A stretch of DNA of 64,000 nt from Streptomyces sp. R302. GTDB taxonomy: Bacteria; Actinomycetota; Actinomycetes; Streptomycetales; Streptomycetaceae. A program made the translations under genes and the position numbers. The notes under the pieces were generated by a model that was not told the origin of the DNA, searched no databases, and saw only the letters and a program-made list of their open reading frames with translations. This document shows, one piece after another, positions 25,878 to 34,273 of this stretch (its first letter is position 1; every line of letters begins with the position of its first letter). The DNA lies in contig NZ_JABBGE010000001.1 of assembly GCF_012927245.1 (NCBI RefSeq), positions 897,513-961,512 on the forward strand, read 5' to 3'.

Positions 25878-26942
25878 ATGAGCGCTGTGACCCCCGCTGG
25901 AGGACCTACCACGGCGGGCCGCTCCTGGCCCGTCCTCCTGAACGGCCTCCTGGAGGGGAGGGACCTCTCCGCCGACGACACCGCCTGGGCGATGGACCTC
26001 ATCATGAGCGGCGAGGCGACCGACGCCCAGATCGCCGGCTTCATGGTGGCGCTGCGGGCCAAGGGCGAGACCGTCGAGGAGATCAGCGGGCTCGTCCGGA
26101 CGATGTACGCGCACGCCAACACCATCGAGGTGCCGGGACCCGCCGTCGACATCGTCGGCACCGGCGGCGACGGCGCCAAGACCGTCAACATCTCCACGAT
26201 GGCCTCGATCGTCGTCGCCGGCACCGGCACGAAGGTCGTCAAGCACGGCAACCGCGCCGCCTCCTCCGCCTCCGGCTCCTCCGACGTCCTGGAGAAGCTC
26301 GGCATCAACCTCGACCTCACCCCCGCCCGGGTGGCCGAGGTCGCCGAGGAGGCCGGCATCACCATGTGCTTCGCGGTGAGGTTCCACCCCTCGCTGCGGC
26401 ACGTCGCCGCCGCTCGCGGGCAGCTCGGCATCCGCACCACCTTCAACGTGCTCGGCCCGCTCACCAACCCCGCCCGGGTACGCGCCCAGGCCGTCGGCGT
26501 CGCCGACGCGCGGATGGCGCCGATCGTCGCCGGGGTCTTCGCCGAGCGCGGCAACTCGGCCCTGGTCTTCCGCGGCGACGACGGCCTGGACGAGCTGACC
26601 ATCACCGGCACCTCCCGGGTGTGGGTGGTCCGGGACGGCGCCGTCCGCGAGGAGGTCTTCGACCCGAAGGACGTCGGGATCGCCTACGCGCCCCTGGAGG
26701 CGCTGCGCGGCGCCGACGCCTCGTTCAACGCCGATGTGGCCCGCCGGCTCCTGGCCGGCGAGACCGGTCCCGTACGGGACGCGGTGCTGCTCAACGCGGC
26801 GGCGGCGCTCACCGCCGTGCAGCCCGGCGAGGGCACCCTCGCGGAGCAGCTGCGGGCCGGGATGGCGCGGGCCGCCGCGTCGATCGACTCCGGGGCCGCC
26901 CGCGCGACCCTGGACCGCTGGATCGCCGTCAGCAACGCCTGA
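25878..26942 (+). CDS. trpD: Anthranilate phosphoribosyltransferase
   Basis: Second step of tryptophan synthesis, joining PRPP to anthranilate. The 354-residue product has [18 protein letters not shown] (PRPP loop), [18 protein letters not shown] and [16 protein letters not shown], followed by [12 protein letters not shown] [11 protein letters not shown]. The ATG at 25878 has CAGGAG 8 nt upstream. It is not clustered with other trp genes; the TrpE-TrpG fusion is 25 kb away. The position directly downstream of qcrB is also that of mycobacterial trpD (Rv2192c). Confidence 0.95.
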   Translation: MSAVTPAGGPTTAGRSWPVLLNGLLEGRDLSADDTAWAMDLIMSGEATDAQIAGFMVALRAKGETVEEISGLVRTMYAHANTIEVPGPAVDIVGTGGDGAKTVNISTMASIVVAGTGTKVVKHGNRAASSASGSSDVLEKLGINLDLTPARVAEVAEEAGITMCFAVRFHPSLRHVAAARGQLGIRTTFNVLGPLTNPARVRAQAVGVADARMAPIVAGVFAERGNSALVFRGDDGLDELTITGTSRVWVVRDGAVREEVFDPKDVGIAYAPLEALRGADASFNADVARRLLAGETGPVRDAVLLNAAAALTAVQPGEGTLAEQLRAGMARAAASIDSGAARATLDRWIAVSNA

Positions 26943-26951
26943 GCCGGCCGC

Positions 26952-27004
26952 CGCGGTCCGCGCGACACCCGTTCCGGAATGCGGACGGGGTTGCGCGGAC
27001 CGCG
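26952..27004 (+). terminator. Long inverted repeat after trpD
   Basis: CGCGGTCCGCGC (26952-26963) pairs perfectly with GCGCGGACCGCG (26993-27004), and inner CCCGT/ACGGG sequences extend the stem. It follows the trpD stop by 9 bases and is probably its terminator. TTGCGC and CATACG on its right side could be promoter boxes for the riboswitch transcript. Confidence 0.5.
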
Positions 27005-27028
27005 AGCGGTGGCATACGTTCGGCAACA

Positions 27029-27143
27029 GGTCATGAGTGACAGCCCTCAAGCCCCGGCTGGCTGTCCGGCAACCCTCCGTCCGTGGCGGGGTGCCCCGGG
27101 TGAAGACCAGGCCGTGGACAGCAAGGTCCTCGGCAAGCGCGGA
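27029..27143 (+). ncRNA. SAM-IV riboswitch
   Basis: S-adenosylmethionine-binding leader RNA. The run GGTCATGAGTGACAG, then GCCCCGGCTGGCTGTCCGGC, AACCCTCC, GGGGTGCCCCGGGTGA and GACCAGG, followed after a variable stem by CGGCAAGCGCGGACCCC, matches the SAM-IV layout I know from Streptomyces (P1 closing GGTC with GACC, SAM-I-like core, downstream pseudoknot strand GGCAAGCGCGG). A GGACCCC/GGGGTCC stem (27141-27147 with 27160-27166) and a GGGCC-TCC-GGCCC hairpin followed by CTCTTT (27209-27227) could be the expression platform. It precedes the class V aminotransferase gene by about 220 bases. The rest of this gene-free stretch (27230-27363) shows only the GGGAGA ribosome binding site near 27352. 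Confidence 0.85.
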
Positions 27144-27363
27144 CCCCTGCGCCATCCCTGGGGTCCTGGTCCTCGAGGGAGCGGTCTCGTGAGCAAGCGA
27201 ATGCGTTAGGGCCTCCGGCCCCTCTTTCCCACCTCCGTGCGGCCACCTCTCCTTCCTCTTTTCGCGCCGCGCGTCGAGGTCAACACCCGTACGCGGTACG
27301 CCGGTCGGCGTCGCCCTGCGGGTCCTTCACGCCACTCGCCTCGCCCCGCCGGGAGATACCGCC

Positions 27364-28770
27364 ATGTCCGCACGCCCGAACGCCGCCACCGGAACCGCCG
27401 CCCAGGCCGCCTCCGCCGCCGACTCCGACGCCTGTTGCACCGGGCCGCTGCCCGTGCTCGGCCGGGACGTCACCGTCCCGCTCGTCACCGGCGGCGAGGT
27501 GACCTACGCGGCCCTCGACTACGCGGCCAGCGCCCCCGCCCTCCAGCGCGTCTGGGACGACGTCGCCGCCTACGCCCCGTACTACGGCAGCGTCCACCGG
27601 GGCGCCGGCTACCTCTCCCAGCTCTCCACCGACCTCTTCGAGCAGAGCCGCGCCACCGTCGCCGCCTTCCTCGACTGCCGCGACGGCGACCAGGTCGTCT
27701 TCACCCGCTCCACCACCGACTCGCTCAACCTGCTCGCCCAGGTGGTCCCCGCCGACTGCCAGGTCTTCGTCTTCGAGACCGAGCACCACGCCTCCCTGCT
27801 GCCCTGGCGCGACGCCCAGGTGACCTACCTCAACGCGCCCCGCACCCCCGCCCAGGCCGTCGAGACCCTGGAGCGGGCCCTCACCGACCGCGAGCCTTAC
27901 GGCCCCGCCCTGGTCTGCGTCACCGGCGCCTCCAACGTGACCGGCGAGCTGTGGCCGGTGCGCGAACTCGCCGCCGCCGCCCACGCGCACGGCGCCCGGA
28001 TCGTCCTCGACGCCGCCCAGCTCGCCCCCCACCACCCGGTCTCCGTGCGCGAGCTGGACGTCGACTGGGTCGCCTTCTCCGGACACAAGCTGTACGCGCC
28101 CTTCGGCTCCGGCGTCCTCGCCGGCCGCGCCGACTGGCTGCAGGCCGCCGAGCCCTACCTGGCCGGCGGCGGCGCCTCCCGCACGGTGGCCCGCCGGGCC
28201 GACGGCGGCGTGGACGTCGAGTGGCACACCAGCGCCGCCCGCCACGAGGCCGGCTCCCCGAACGTCATCGGCGTCTACTCCATCGCCTCCGCCTGCAAGG
28301 CGCTCACCGAGGCCGGCTTCGACACCCTCGTCGCCCGCGAGCGGCACCTCGTCGACACCGTCCGGGCCGGGCTCGCCGAGGTCCCCGAGGTCCGCGTCCT
28401 CTCCCTCTTCGGCGACGACGCCCCGCGCGTCGGCGTCCTCTCCTTCGTCGTGGAGGGCTGGAACAGCTCCCACTTCGCCGCCGCCCTCTCCGCCGAGTAC
28501 GGCATCGGCGTCCGCGACGGCCTGTTCTGCGCCCACCCGCTGGTCCGCACGCTCCTCGGCTCCGACCCGCAGGACCCGGGCGAGTGCGGCGCCCCCGAGC
28601 CGGCCGCCCCCGGCGAGAGGTCGCTCAACGCCATCCGGGTCAGCTTCGGCGCCGGTACGCCGGACGAGCACGTCGAGCGCTTCGTCGGCGCCGTGAAGGA
28701 GCTCGTCCGCGACGGCGCCCAGTGGAAGTACCGCACGGAGGACGGCCGCTGCGTCCCCGACCGCGGCTGA
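27364..28770 (+). CDS. Class V aminotransferase (cysteine desulfurase-like PLP enzyme)
   Basis: PLP enzyme of 468 residues related to SufS/CsdA and EgtE-type C-S lyases. Features: DYAASAPALQRVWDDV, HRGAGYLSQLST, FTRSTTDSLNLL, TEHHASLLPW, VTGASNVTGE, VLDAAQLAPHHPV and the PLP lysine in FSGHKLYAPFGSG. There is no conserved catalytic Cys loop of the IscS type near the C terminus; the nearest cysteines are in LFCAHPLV and DPGECGAPE. An N-terminal tail of about 50 residues contains a Cys-Cys pair (DACCTGPLP). Control by a SAM-IV riboswitch indicates a role in methionine, cysteine or SAM metabolism. The exact substrate cannot be read from sequence. Confidence 0.85.
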   Translation: MSARPNAATGTAAQAASAADSDACCTGPLPVLGRDVTVPLVTGGEVTYAALDYAASAPALQRVWDDVAAYAPYYGSVHRGAGYLSQLSTDLFEQSRATVAAFLDCRDGDQVVFTRSTTDSLNLLAQVVPADCQVFVFETEHHASLLPWRDAQVTYLNAPRTPAQAVETLERALTDREPYGPALVCVTGASNVTGELWPVRELAAAAHAHGARIVLDAAQLAPHHPVSVRELDVDWVAFSGHKLYAPFGSGVLAGRADWLQAAEPYLAGGGASRTVARRADGGVDVEWHTSAARHEAGSPNVIGVYSIASACKALTEAGFDTLVARERHLVDTVRAGLAEVPEVRVLSLFGDDAPRVGVLSFVVEGWNSSHFAAALSAEYGIGVRDGLFCAHPLVRTLLGSDPQDPGECGAPEPAAPGERSLNAIRVSFGAGTPDEHVERFVGAVKELVRDGAQWKYRTEDGRCVPDRG

Positions 28771-28871
28771 CACCGGTGGCCCGGGCCGCGGCCCGCTCTC
28801 TCACTCCTCGAAGGCAAGTGCGAGGGCGGCGTCGCCGGCCCGGGCCTTCCGCTGTCACGGAGGTCCCGGTC

Positions 28872-29153
28872 TCAGGACTCCAGGCCGATGGCGAAGGCCG
28901 CCTCCAGGTCGTGCTGCGAGTACGTGCGGAAGGCGACGTGGGTGTCGGTGCCCTCGACGCCCGGGATCTTGCTGATCCGGCCGGGGATGACCTCGGCCAG
29001 GTCGTCGTGGCGCGGCACCCGGACCATCGCGATGAGGTCGTACGTACCGGTCACCGAGAAGACCTCGCTGACGTTGTCGAGCGCGGCGATCGACTCCGCG
29101 ATCTCGGGGATGCGGTCCACGCTGGTCTTGATGAGGACGATCGCGGTGATCAC
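28872..29153 (-). CDS. Stand-alone Lrp/AsnC ligand-binding (RAM) domain protein
   Basis: A 93-residue protein consisting only of the effector-binding domain of Lrp/AsnC regulators: MITAIVLIKTSVDRIPEIAE, FSVTGTYDLIAMVRV and THVAFRTYSQHDLEAAF. The helix-turn-helix is absent, so it cannot bind DNA alone. Family members of this SARP-like type form octamer rings and may bind amino acids. It overlaps the rhomboid gene upstream by 4 bases (ATGA) and should be translated with it. Confidence 0.88.
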   Translation of the reverse strand: MITAIVLIKTSVDRIPEIAESIAALDNVSEVFSVTGTYDLIAMVRVPRHDDLAEVIPGRISKIPGVEGTDTHVAFRTYSQHDLEAAFAIGLES

Positions 29154-29884
29154 GGCTGGCTGTCTCCCTCGGTCGCCGCTGCTGGGGTTTTCACTCTATC
29201 CCCACCCCGGAACCGCACCCAGGCGTAGAGGAAGCCGACCGAGAAGCCCACGACGTGGGCCAGATAGGCGACCCCGGGGCCCGCGCCCGCGGCCCGCGCG
29301 GCCAGCCACTGGAGCGTGAACCAGAAGACGAGCACCGCCCAGGCCGGGAAGCGCAGCGGCAGGAAGAAGAGGAAGGGGAAGAGGCTCGTCACCCGGGAGC
29401 GGGGGAAGAGGAAGAGGAAGGCGCCGAGCACCGCCGAGATCGCGCCGGAGGCACCCACCAGCGTCTGCGGGCTGTCGGCGTGCGCCACCGCGTAGCCCAG
29501 CAGGGCGAGGTAGCCGGTGCCCAGGTAGAAGAGGGCGAACTCGACGTGCCCCATCCGCTCCTCGGCCATCGCCCCGAAGACCCACAGGAAGAGCATGTTG
29601 CCGAGCAGGTGGAGCCAGCCGCCGTGCACGAACAGGGCGGTGAAGGGGGTGAGCAGGGCGCCCGCCTCGCCCCGGGTCAGCTCGGCCGGCACCACCCCCC
29701 ACCTCAGGAAGTACGCGCTCTGCGCCGCGAGCACCTCGTCCCCGGTCCCGTACGACGGGTTCAGTCCGGAGACCGGGCTGACAATGAAGAGGAGACAGCA
29801 GGCGGCGATCAGTCCGTAGGTCACCGCGGGTCCGGTACGGACGCCCCGGTAGGCGCCCAGGGCCGCGCCTCGCCAGTCGATCAT
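29150..29884 (-). CDS. Rhomboid family intramembrane serine protease
   Basis: Cleaves transmembrane segments of membrane proteins. The 244 residues from the ATG at 29884 hold six to seven hydrophobic helices. Motifs: HGGWLHLLGNMLFLWVFG (His and Asn on helix 2), GASGAISAVLG with catalytic Ser146, and AHVVGFSVGFLYA with catalytic His210. A TTG six codons upstream is a less likely start. Translationally coupled to the RAM-domain gene; the functional reason is unknown. Confidence 0.93.
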   Translation of the reverse strand: MIDWRGAALGAYRGVRTGPAVTYGLIAACCLLFIVSPVSGLNPSYGTGDEVLAAQSAYFLRWGVVPAELTRGEAGALLTPFTALFVHGGWLHLLGNMLFLWVFGAMAEERMGHVEFALFYLGTGYLALLGYAVAHADSPQTLVGASGAISAVLGAFLFLFPRSRVTSLFPFLFFLPLRFPAWAVLVFWFTLQWLAARAAGAGPGVAYLAHVVGFSVGFLYAWVRFRGGDRVKTPAAATEGDSQP

Positions 29885-30044
29885 GGACAGATCATGGCCC
29901 AAGAGGGACGAAGTGGACAGTGTGCCTCGCCGGGCCGGGCGCCGTCCGGTGAGGCCGTAGGGTTACGGGATCGAGCACCGCAGTTCGACGGCGCACCGCG
30001 GCTCCCGTACCTGGTACCACCACGACAGGAAGAAGGACGGCACC

Positions 30045-30287
30045 ATGACGACGGTTCCCCTGCCGACGGACGAGACCCGCTGGCGCTGCACCCTGTGCGG
30101 CAATCTGACCCGCTTCGACGTGACGCGCTCGTCCAAGGTCGTCGAGTACGTCCATCTGGACCTCGCGGGGGAGCCCAAGGTCGAGGAGCGCGAGGTGCTC
30201 AGTGAGACCATCGAGTCGGTCCGCTGCCGCTGGTGCAACGCGGTGGACCAGATCGAGCTGGTGGACAAGCCGGGCGTCGAGTCCTGA
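30045..30287 (+). CDS. Small zinc-ribbon protein
   Basis: An 80-residue acidic protein with two CxxC knuckles, RCTLCGNLTRFDV and RCRWCNAVDQIEL, separated by about 45 residues with a hydrophilic strand (VVEYVHLDLAG). This suggests one zinc ribbon that might bind nucleic acid or protein. GAAGGA lies 8 nt upstream of the ATG. It lies 34 bases before the NYN-domain gene and is almost certainly cotranscribed with it, hinting at a joint RNA-related function. No precise family name recognised. Confidence 0.82.
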   Translation: MTTVPLPTDETRWRCTLCGNLTRFDVTRSSKVVEYVHLDLAGEPKVEEREVLSETIESVRCRWCNAVDQIELVDKPGVES

Positions 30288-30321
30288 CGGACGGCGCCGA
30301 CGACAGTAGGGGTGACGGATC

Positions 30322-31686
30322 GTGGAGCAGTCCGCGCACGGTGGCGAACCGGCCGGCGCGGCAGGTGACGCTGCCGAGACGCTCGACCATCCCCTGCCGG
30401 AGGGGGTAAGGCGGCGGGTGATCGCGCTGGTCGCGGACGCCTTCGGCGGCCTCACCGTCGCCGAGCTGCCCGCCCCCCTGCGCCAGTACGCCCGCTTCAC
30501 CGCGAGCCGGCGCGCCAAGTTCGCCGGCAACGCCATGGCGGCCGCCCTGGAGGGCGACCCCCTCTTCCGGCAGCGGATCGGCGATCGGTTCAAGCAGTCC
30601 CAGCCGGAGCTGGCCGGGGCCGTCGAGGACGGCACCCCGCCCGCCGCCGCCGACCCCGTCGACGTGGCAGCGGCGGCGTACGTGCTCCGCCCGCCCGGCT
30701 GGGCCAAGCTGGTGGCCGCCGCCGGTGAGGAGGTCCAGCGCGCCGACGCCGAGCGGGCCGACGAGGCCGGCCGGCGCGAACTGGAGCGGCTCCGCGAGGA
30801 GCTGGCCGCCGCCCGCGAGCGGACCCGGGACGAGACCGAGCAGCTCCGGCACGACCTGGAGACCGCCCGCAAGGAAGCCGAATCGCTTCACCGCAAGCTG
30901 CGCAGCGCCCAGAGCGACGTCAAGCGCGGCGAGGCGGCGCTGCGGCGCGCCCAGAGCGAGATCGAGGCCGCCCGCTCCGAGTCGGCCGCCCAGGTCTCGG
31001 CCGCCGAGAGCGAGTCGCGGCGGCTCAAGGCCCGGCTCGGTGAGGTCGAGGCGGCCCTGGAGGCGAGCCGCCGGGCCGCCCGCGAGGGCCGCTCGGTGGA
31101 GGACATGCGGCTGCGGCTGCTCCTCGACACCGTCCTCGACGCGGCCCAGGGGCTGCGGCGCGAACTGGCCCTGCCGCCGGTGTCGGTGCACCCGGCGGAC
31201 ACCGTGGACGCGGTGGAGCCGGGGCGGATGTCCCCGAAGGACATCGCGGCCCGCGCCCTGTCGGAGACCGATCCGGCCCTGCTCGACCAGCTGTTGGAGC
31301 TGCCGCAGACCCATCTCGTCGTCGACGGCTACAACGTCACCAAGACCGGTTACCCGACGATGCCGCTGGAGAAGCAGCGGCTGCGGCTGCTCGGCGGGCT
31401 CTCCGCCCTCGCGGCCCGCTCGGGCGCCGAGGTCACCTGTGTCTTCGACGGGGCCGAGCTGGCCGCGCCGGTGCTCCTGGCGCCGCCGCGCGGGGTGCGG
31501 GTGCTGTTCTCCAAGCCCGGGGTCACGGCCGACGAGTTGATCCGCCAGCTGGTGCGGGCGGAACCGCCGGGCCGGCCGGTCGTCGTGGTCTCCACCGACC
31601 GCGAGGTGGCGGACGGCGTCGCGAAGGCCGGTGCGCGGCCGGTGGCGTCGGCTCTGCTCCTCAAGCGGCTTTCGCGCCTCTCGTAA
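30322..31686 (+). CDS. NYN-domain (PIN-like, YacP-related) RNA-binding or nuclease protein
   Basis: A 454-residue three-part protein. The N-terminal 140 residues are helical. A long coiled coil rich in Arg/Glu follows (about 135-270, RRELERLREELAAARERTR). The C-terminal NYN domain starts HLVVDGYNVTKTGYP and continues LEKQRLRLLGGLSAL, VTCVFDGAE, TADELIRQLV and VVVVSTDREVADGVAKAGA. The acidic residues (VDGYN, FDGAE, ADE, STDRE) fit a PIN-like metal site, so it may cut RNA. The start is a GTG at 30322. The partner zinc-ribbon gene precedes it. Confidence 0.88.
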   Translation: MEQSAHGGEPAGAAGDAAETLDHPLPEGVRRRVIALVADAFGGLTVAELPAPLRQYARFTASRRAKFAGNAMAAALEGDPLFRQRIGDRFKQSQPELAGAVEDGTPPAAADPVDVAAAAYVLRPPGWAKLVAAAGEEVQRADAERADEAGRRELERLREELAAARERTRDETEQLRHDLETARKEAESLHRKLRSAQSDVKRGEAALRRAQSEIEAARSESAAQVSAAESESRRLKARLGEVEAALEASRRAAREGRSVEDMRLRLLLDTVLDAAQGLRRELALPPVSVHPADTVDAVEPGRMSPKDIAARALSETDPALLDQLLELPQTHLVVDGYNVTKTGYPTMPLEKQRLRLLGGLSALAARSGAEVTCVFDGAELAAPVLLAPPRGVRVLFSKPGVTADELIRQLVRAEPPGRPVVVVSTDREVADGVAKAGARPVASALLLKRLSRLS

Positions 31687-31816
31687 TGACTCGCCCGTCT
31701 CGCAACTCTTGGCCTCTATGCCCGATTTCTGGACGGCAGTCCGTCAAGTGCTGGTCACAGGCGGTGCGGTGCGCGTAAAAAGAGTGGTGCGTGGGCGAGA
31801 TTTTTGCCAGCGGGAT

Positions 31817-31846
31817 TTGAACTGATCACAACTTGGTCACTAGGGT
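31817..31846 (+). promoter_or_regulatory. Promoter of the first NlpC/P60 gene
   Basis: TTGAAC (31817-31822) and TAGGGT (31841-31846) are separated by 18 bases, a good housekeeping-type promoter. It predicts a 5' leader of about 100 bases. The leader contains a GGCGGT/ACCGCC hairpin near 31884-31904 and AAGGAG as ribosome binding site. Confidence 0.55.
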
Positions 31847-31952
31847 CGAGCCTCGAACCTTCGCGCGGTTGATCACCCATCAGGGCGGTCCGTGGAGGAA
31901 CCGCCTGCCCCTGACCGGCCGGGCGGCTCTGAGGAAGAAGGAGCTCGCCTTC

Positions 31953-32999
31953 GTGGCGTCCCACCGTCGACCCAAGCAGCCGAGCCGCACCCGCGTGACC
32001 GTGCTCACCGCGACCGCGGCCGCCGCCGTCGCTTTCTCCGCCCAGACCGGAGCCCAGGCGGCCCCCAAGCCGAAGATCGACGAGGTCAAGTCGAAGGTAG
32101 ACAAGCTCTACCACGAGGCCGAGGAGGCCACGGAGCAGCACAGCCTGGCCGAGGAGCGCCGCGGCAAGCTGCAGAAGGAGATCGGCCAGATCCAGGACCG
32201 GGTGGCCCGTGGTCAGCAGGAGCTGAACACCCTCCGGGACCAGATCGGTTCGGTCGCCAGCGCCCAGTACCGCTCCGGCGGCATCGACCCGGCGATCCAG
32301 CTCTTCCTCTCCTCGAACCCGGACGACTACCTGGACAAGGCGTCCGCCATCGGCCGCGTCACCGACCAGCAGGCCGACGTCCTCGCCTCCATCCAGGACA
32401 AGCAGCGCACCCTCGCGCAGCAGCGCGCCGAGGCCACCGCCAAGCTCGGCGACCTCGAAGAGGTCCGCAAGACGCTCGGCGAGAAGAAGCGGAAGATCCA
32501 GAGCAAGCTCGCCGACGCCCGCACGCTCCTCAACACCCTCACCGCCGAGGAGCGCGCCCGCATCCAGCAGCAGGAGCGGGCCGAGGCCGAGCGCGCCTCC
32601 CGCGCCGCCGCCCCCCGCCTCGACCTCGGCAACGAGGCCCCGGCCAGCGGCCTCGGCGCCGCCGCCCTCTCCGCCGCCGCCACCCAGCTCGGCAAGCCGT
32701 ACGTCTCCGGTGCCGAGGGCCCCAACGCGTACGACTGCTCCGGGCTGACCCAGTGGGCCTACCGCCAGGCCGGCGCCGGCCTCACCCGCACCACCTACAC
32801 CCAGCAGAACGACGGCGTGAAGATCGGCCGCAGCCAGCTCAAGCCCGGCGACCTGGTCTTCTTCAACAGCCTGTCGCACGTCGGCCTGTACGCGGGCAAC
32901 AACACGATCCTGCACGCCCCCAAGCCGGGCGCCGTGGTCCGCTACGAGTCCATGAACTACATGGGCACCTTCCAGTTCGGTGTCCGCATCGGCGGCTGA
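31953..32999 (+). CDS. NlpC/P60 peptidoglycan endopeptidase with coiled-coil domain
   Basis: Secreted cell-wall hydrolase cleaving stem peptides (D-iGlu-DAP type). The 348 residues from the GTG at 31953 have a signal peptide (RVTVLTATAAAAVAF...AQAAPKP), a RipA-like coiled coil (about 35-220, VDKLYHEAEEATEQHS, QYRSGGIDPAIQLFLSSNPDDYL), and the NlpC/P60 domain with catalytic Cys in YDCSGLTQWAYRQAG, His in LSHVGLYAGNN and a third residue in ILHAPKPG. The coiled coil probably keeps it inactive until released, as in RipA. A paralogue follows directly. Confidence 0.93.
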   Translation: MASHRRPKQPSRTRVTVLTATAAAAVAFSAQTGAQAAPKPKIDEVKSKVDKLYHEAEEATEQHSLAEERRGKLQKEIGQIQDRVARGQQELNTLRDQIGSVASAQYRSGGIDPAIQLFLSSNPDDYLDKASAIGRVTDQQADVLASIQDKQRTLAQQRAEATAKLGDLEEVRKTLGEKKRKIQSKLADARTLLNTLTAEERARIQQQERAEAERASRAAAPRLDLGNEAPASGLGAAALSAAATQLGKPYVSGAEGPNAYDCSGLTQWAYRQAGAGLTRTTYTQQNDGVKIGRSQLKPGDLVFFNSLSHVGLYAGNNTILHAPKPGAVVRYESMNYMGTFQFGVRIGG

Positions 33000-33052
33000 C
33001 CCGCCCGGCCGTGCCGCCCGAACGGGTGGTTCGCGGCACTCCTCGCTGACCT

Positions 33053-33098
33053 GACGCCCCGCCGGTGACCTTGTGATCTCCGGCGGGGCGTCATTTTT
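33053..33098 (+). terminator. Rho-independent terminator between the NlpC/P60 paralogues
   Basis: Perfect 13-bp stem (33053-33065 with 33080-33092) followed by ATTTTT, one of the clearest T-tracts in the window. It separates the two hydrolase genes into different transcripts. Confidence 0.88.
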
Positions 33099-33186
33099 CG
33101 TGCCCGGCACCTTCGTTGGACGGGGTCGAGGGAGCGGCTACTGTCTGCCGCGCCAGTCCCCACGAGCCGAACGGAGCGCCCGAGCC

Positions 33187-34212
33187 GTGGCCACCCACCG
33201 CCGACCCGCCCGGGTCACCGTCCTGACCGCCGCCGCCGCGGCCACCGCGGCGGCCTCCCTCGGCGCCGTCCCCGCGAGCGCCGACCCGGGCGCCGGCACC
33301 GAGGCCACCCGCGCCAAGGTCGACCGGCTCTACGAGGAGGCCGAGCGCGCCACCGAGAGCTACAACCGGGCCGACGAGAAGGCCGACGCCCTGCGCCGCA
33401 AGGTCGGACAGGCCCAGGACAGCCTCGCCCGCGGCCAGGAGCGCATCAACCGGATGCGGGGCGCGCTCGGCGCGCTCGCCGGCGCCCAGTACCGCTCCGG
33501 CGGCCTCGACCCCACCCTCGACCTGCTGCTCTCCTCCGACCCGGACAGCTACCTCGACCGGGCCTCCGTCCTCGACCGGGTCACCGCCCGGCAGACCGCC
33601 GCCCTCACCGAGCTCCGGCAGGAGCGCCACCGCCTCGCCCAGGAGCGCGCCGAGGGCCGGGCCGCCCTCGCCGAGCTGGAGCGCAGCCGCGCCGAGGTGG
33701 CCCGCCACAAGCGGTCCGTGGAGCACAAGCTCGCCGAGGCCCGCCGGATCCTCGCCGCCCTGACCGCCACCGAGCGCGCCGACTACGAGCGGGCCTCCCG
33801 CTCCGGTGGCCGGTCCGGCGGCCCCGGCGAGGAGCTCCCGCCGCCGGCCGACCTCGGCCCGGCCGACTCCCGGGCCGCCGCCGCGGTGCTCGCCGCCCGC
33901 AGTGCCGTCGGCAAGCCGTACGTCTGGGGCGCGACCGGCCCGACCGCCTTCGACTGCTCGGGGCTGATGGTCTGGTCGTACCGGCAGGCCGGCATCAGCC
34001 TGCCGCGCACCTCGGCCGCCCAGCGGAACGCGGGCCGGCAGGTGCCGCTCTCCCAGGCGCAGCCCGGCGACCTCGTCACGTACCGCGGCGACGCCAGCCA
34101 CGTCGCCATCTACGCCGGGAACGGGCAGGTCATCCACGCCCCCTACCCGGGCGCCCGGGTCCGCTACGACCCGGTGAACATGATGTCGCACGTGACGGTG
34201 ACCCGGCCCTGA
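33187..34212 (+). CDS. NlpC/P60 peptidoglycan endopeptidase (second copy)
   Basis: Paralogue of the preceding gene, 341 residues from a GTG with GGAGCG upstream. Same order: signal peptide (RVTVLTAAAAATAAAS), coiled coil with QYRSGGLDPTLDLLLSSDPDSYL, then the catalytic domain with Cys in FDCSGLMVWSYRQAG, His in ASHVAIYAGNG and VIHAPYPG. It lacks the second domain of true RipA. Sequence divergence from the first copy is moderate, so the duplication is old. TACTGT at 33138-33143 is a candidate -10 box. Confidence 0.93.
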   Translation: MATHRRPARVTVLTAAAAATAAASLGAVPASADPGAGTEATRAKVDRLYEEAERATESYNRADEKADALRRKVGQAQDSLARGQERINRMRGALGALAGAQYRSGGLDPTLDLLLSSDPDSYLDRASVLDRVTARQTAALTELRQERHRLAQERAEGRAALAELERSRAEVARHKRSVEHKLAEARRILAALTATERADYERASRSGGRSGGPGEELPPPADLGPADSRAAAAVLAARSAVGKPYVWGATGPTAFDCSGLMVWSYRQAGISLPRTSAAQRNAGRQVPLSQAQPGDLVTYRGDASHVAIYAGNGQVIHAPYPGARVRYDPVNMMSHVTVTRP

Positions 34213-34260
34213 GGCCGCCCGCCGCCCGGCTCCGGGAGGCGTGACCCCGTCCCCCTTCCG

Positions 34261-34266
34261 TACGAT
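34261..34266 (+). promoter_or_regulatory. -10 box TACGAT for a leaderless lipoprotein mRNA
   Basis: TACGAT ends 7 nt before the GTG at 34274; no Shine-Dalgarno sequence is present. Confidence 0.5.
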
Positions 34267-34273
34267 CTGAGGC

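Noticed and set aside
27029..27143. SAM-I or T-box leader instead of SAM-IV
   Set aside because: The core is SAM-I-like, but the downstream CGGCAAGCGCGGACC strand and lack of a SAM-I P4 arrangement fit SAM-IV better; no T-box AGGGUGGNACCGCG sequence.
27237..29228. 663-codon plus-strand frame overlapping the class V aminotransferase
   Set aside because: Arg-rich shadow in the +2 frame of a clear PLP enzyme gene.
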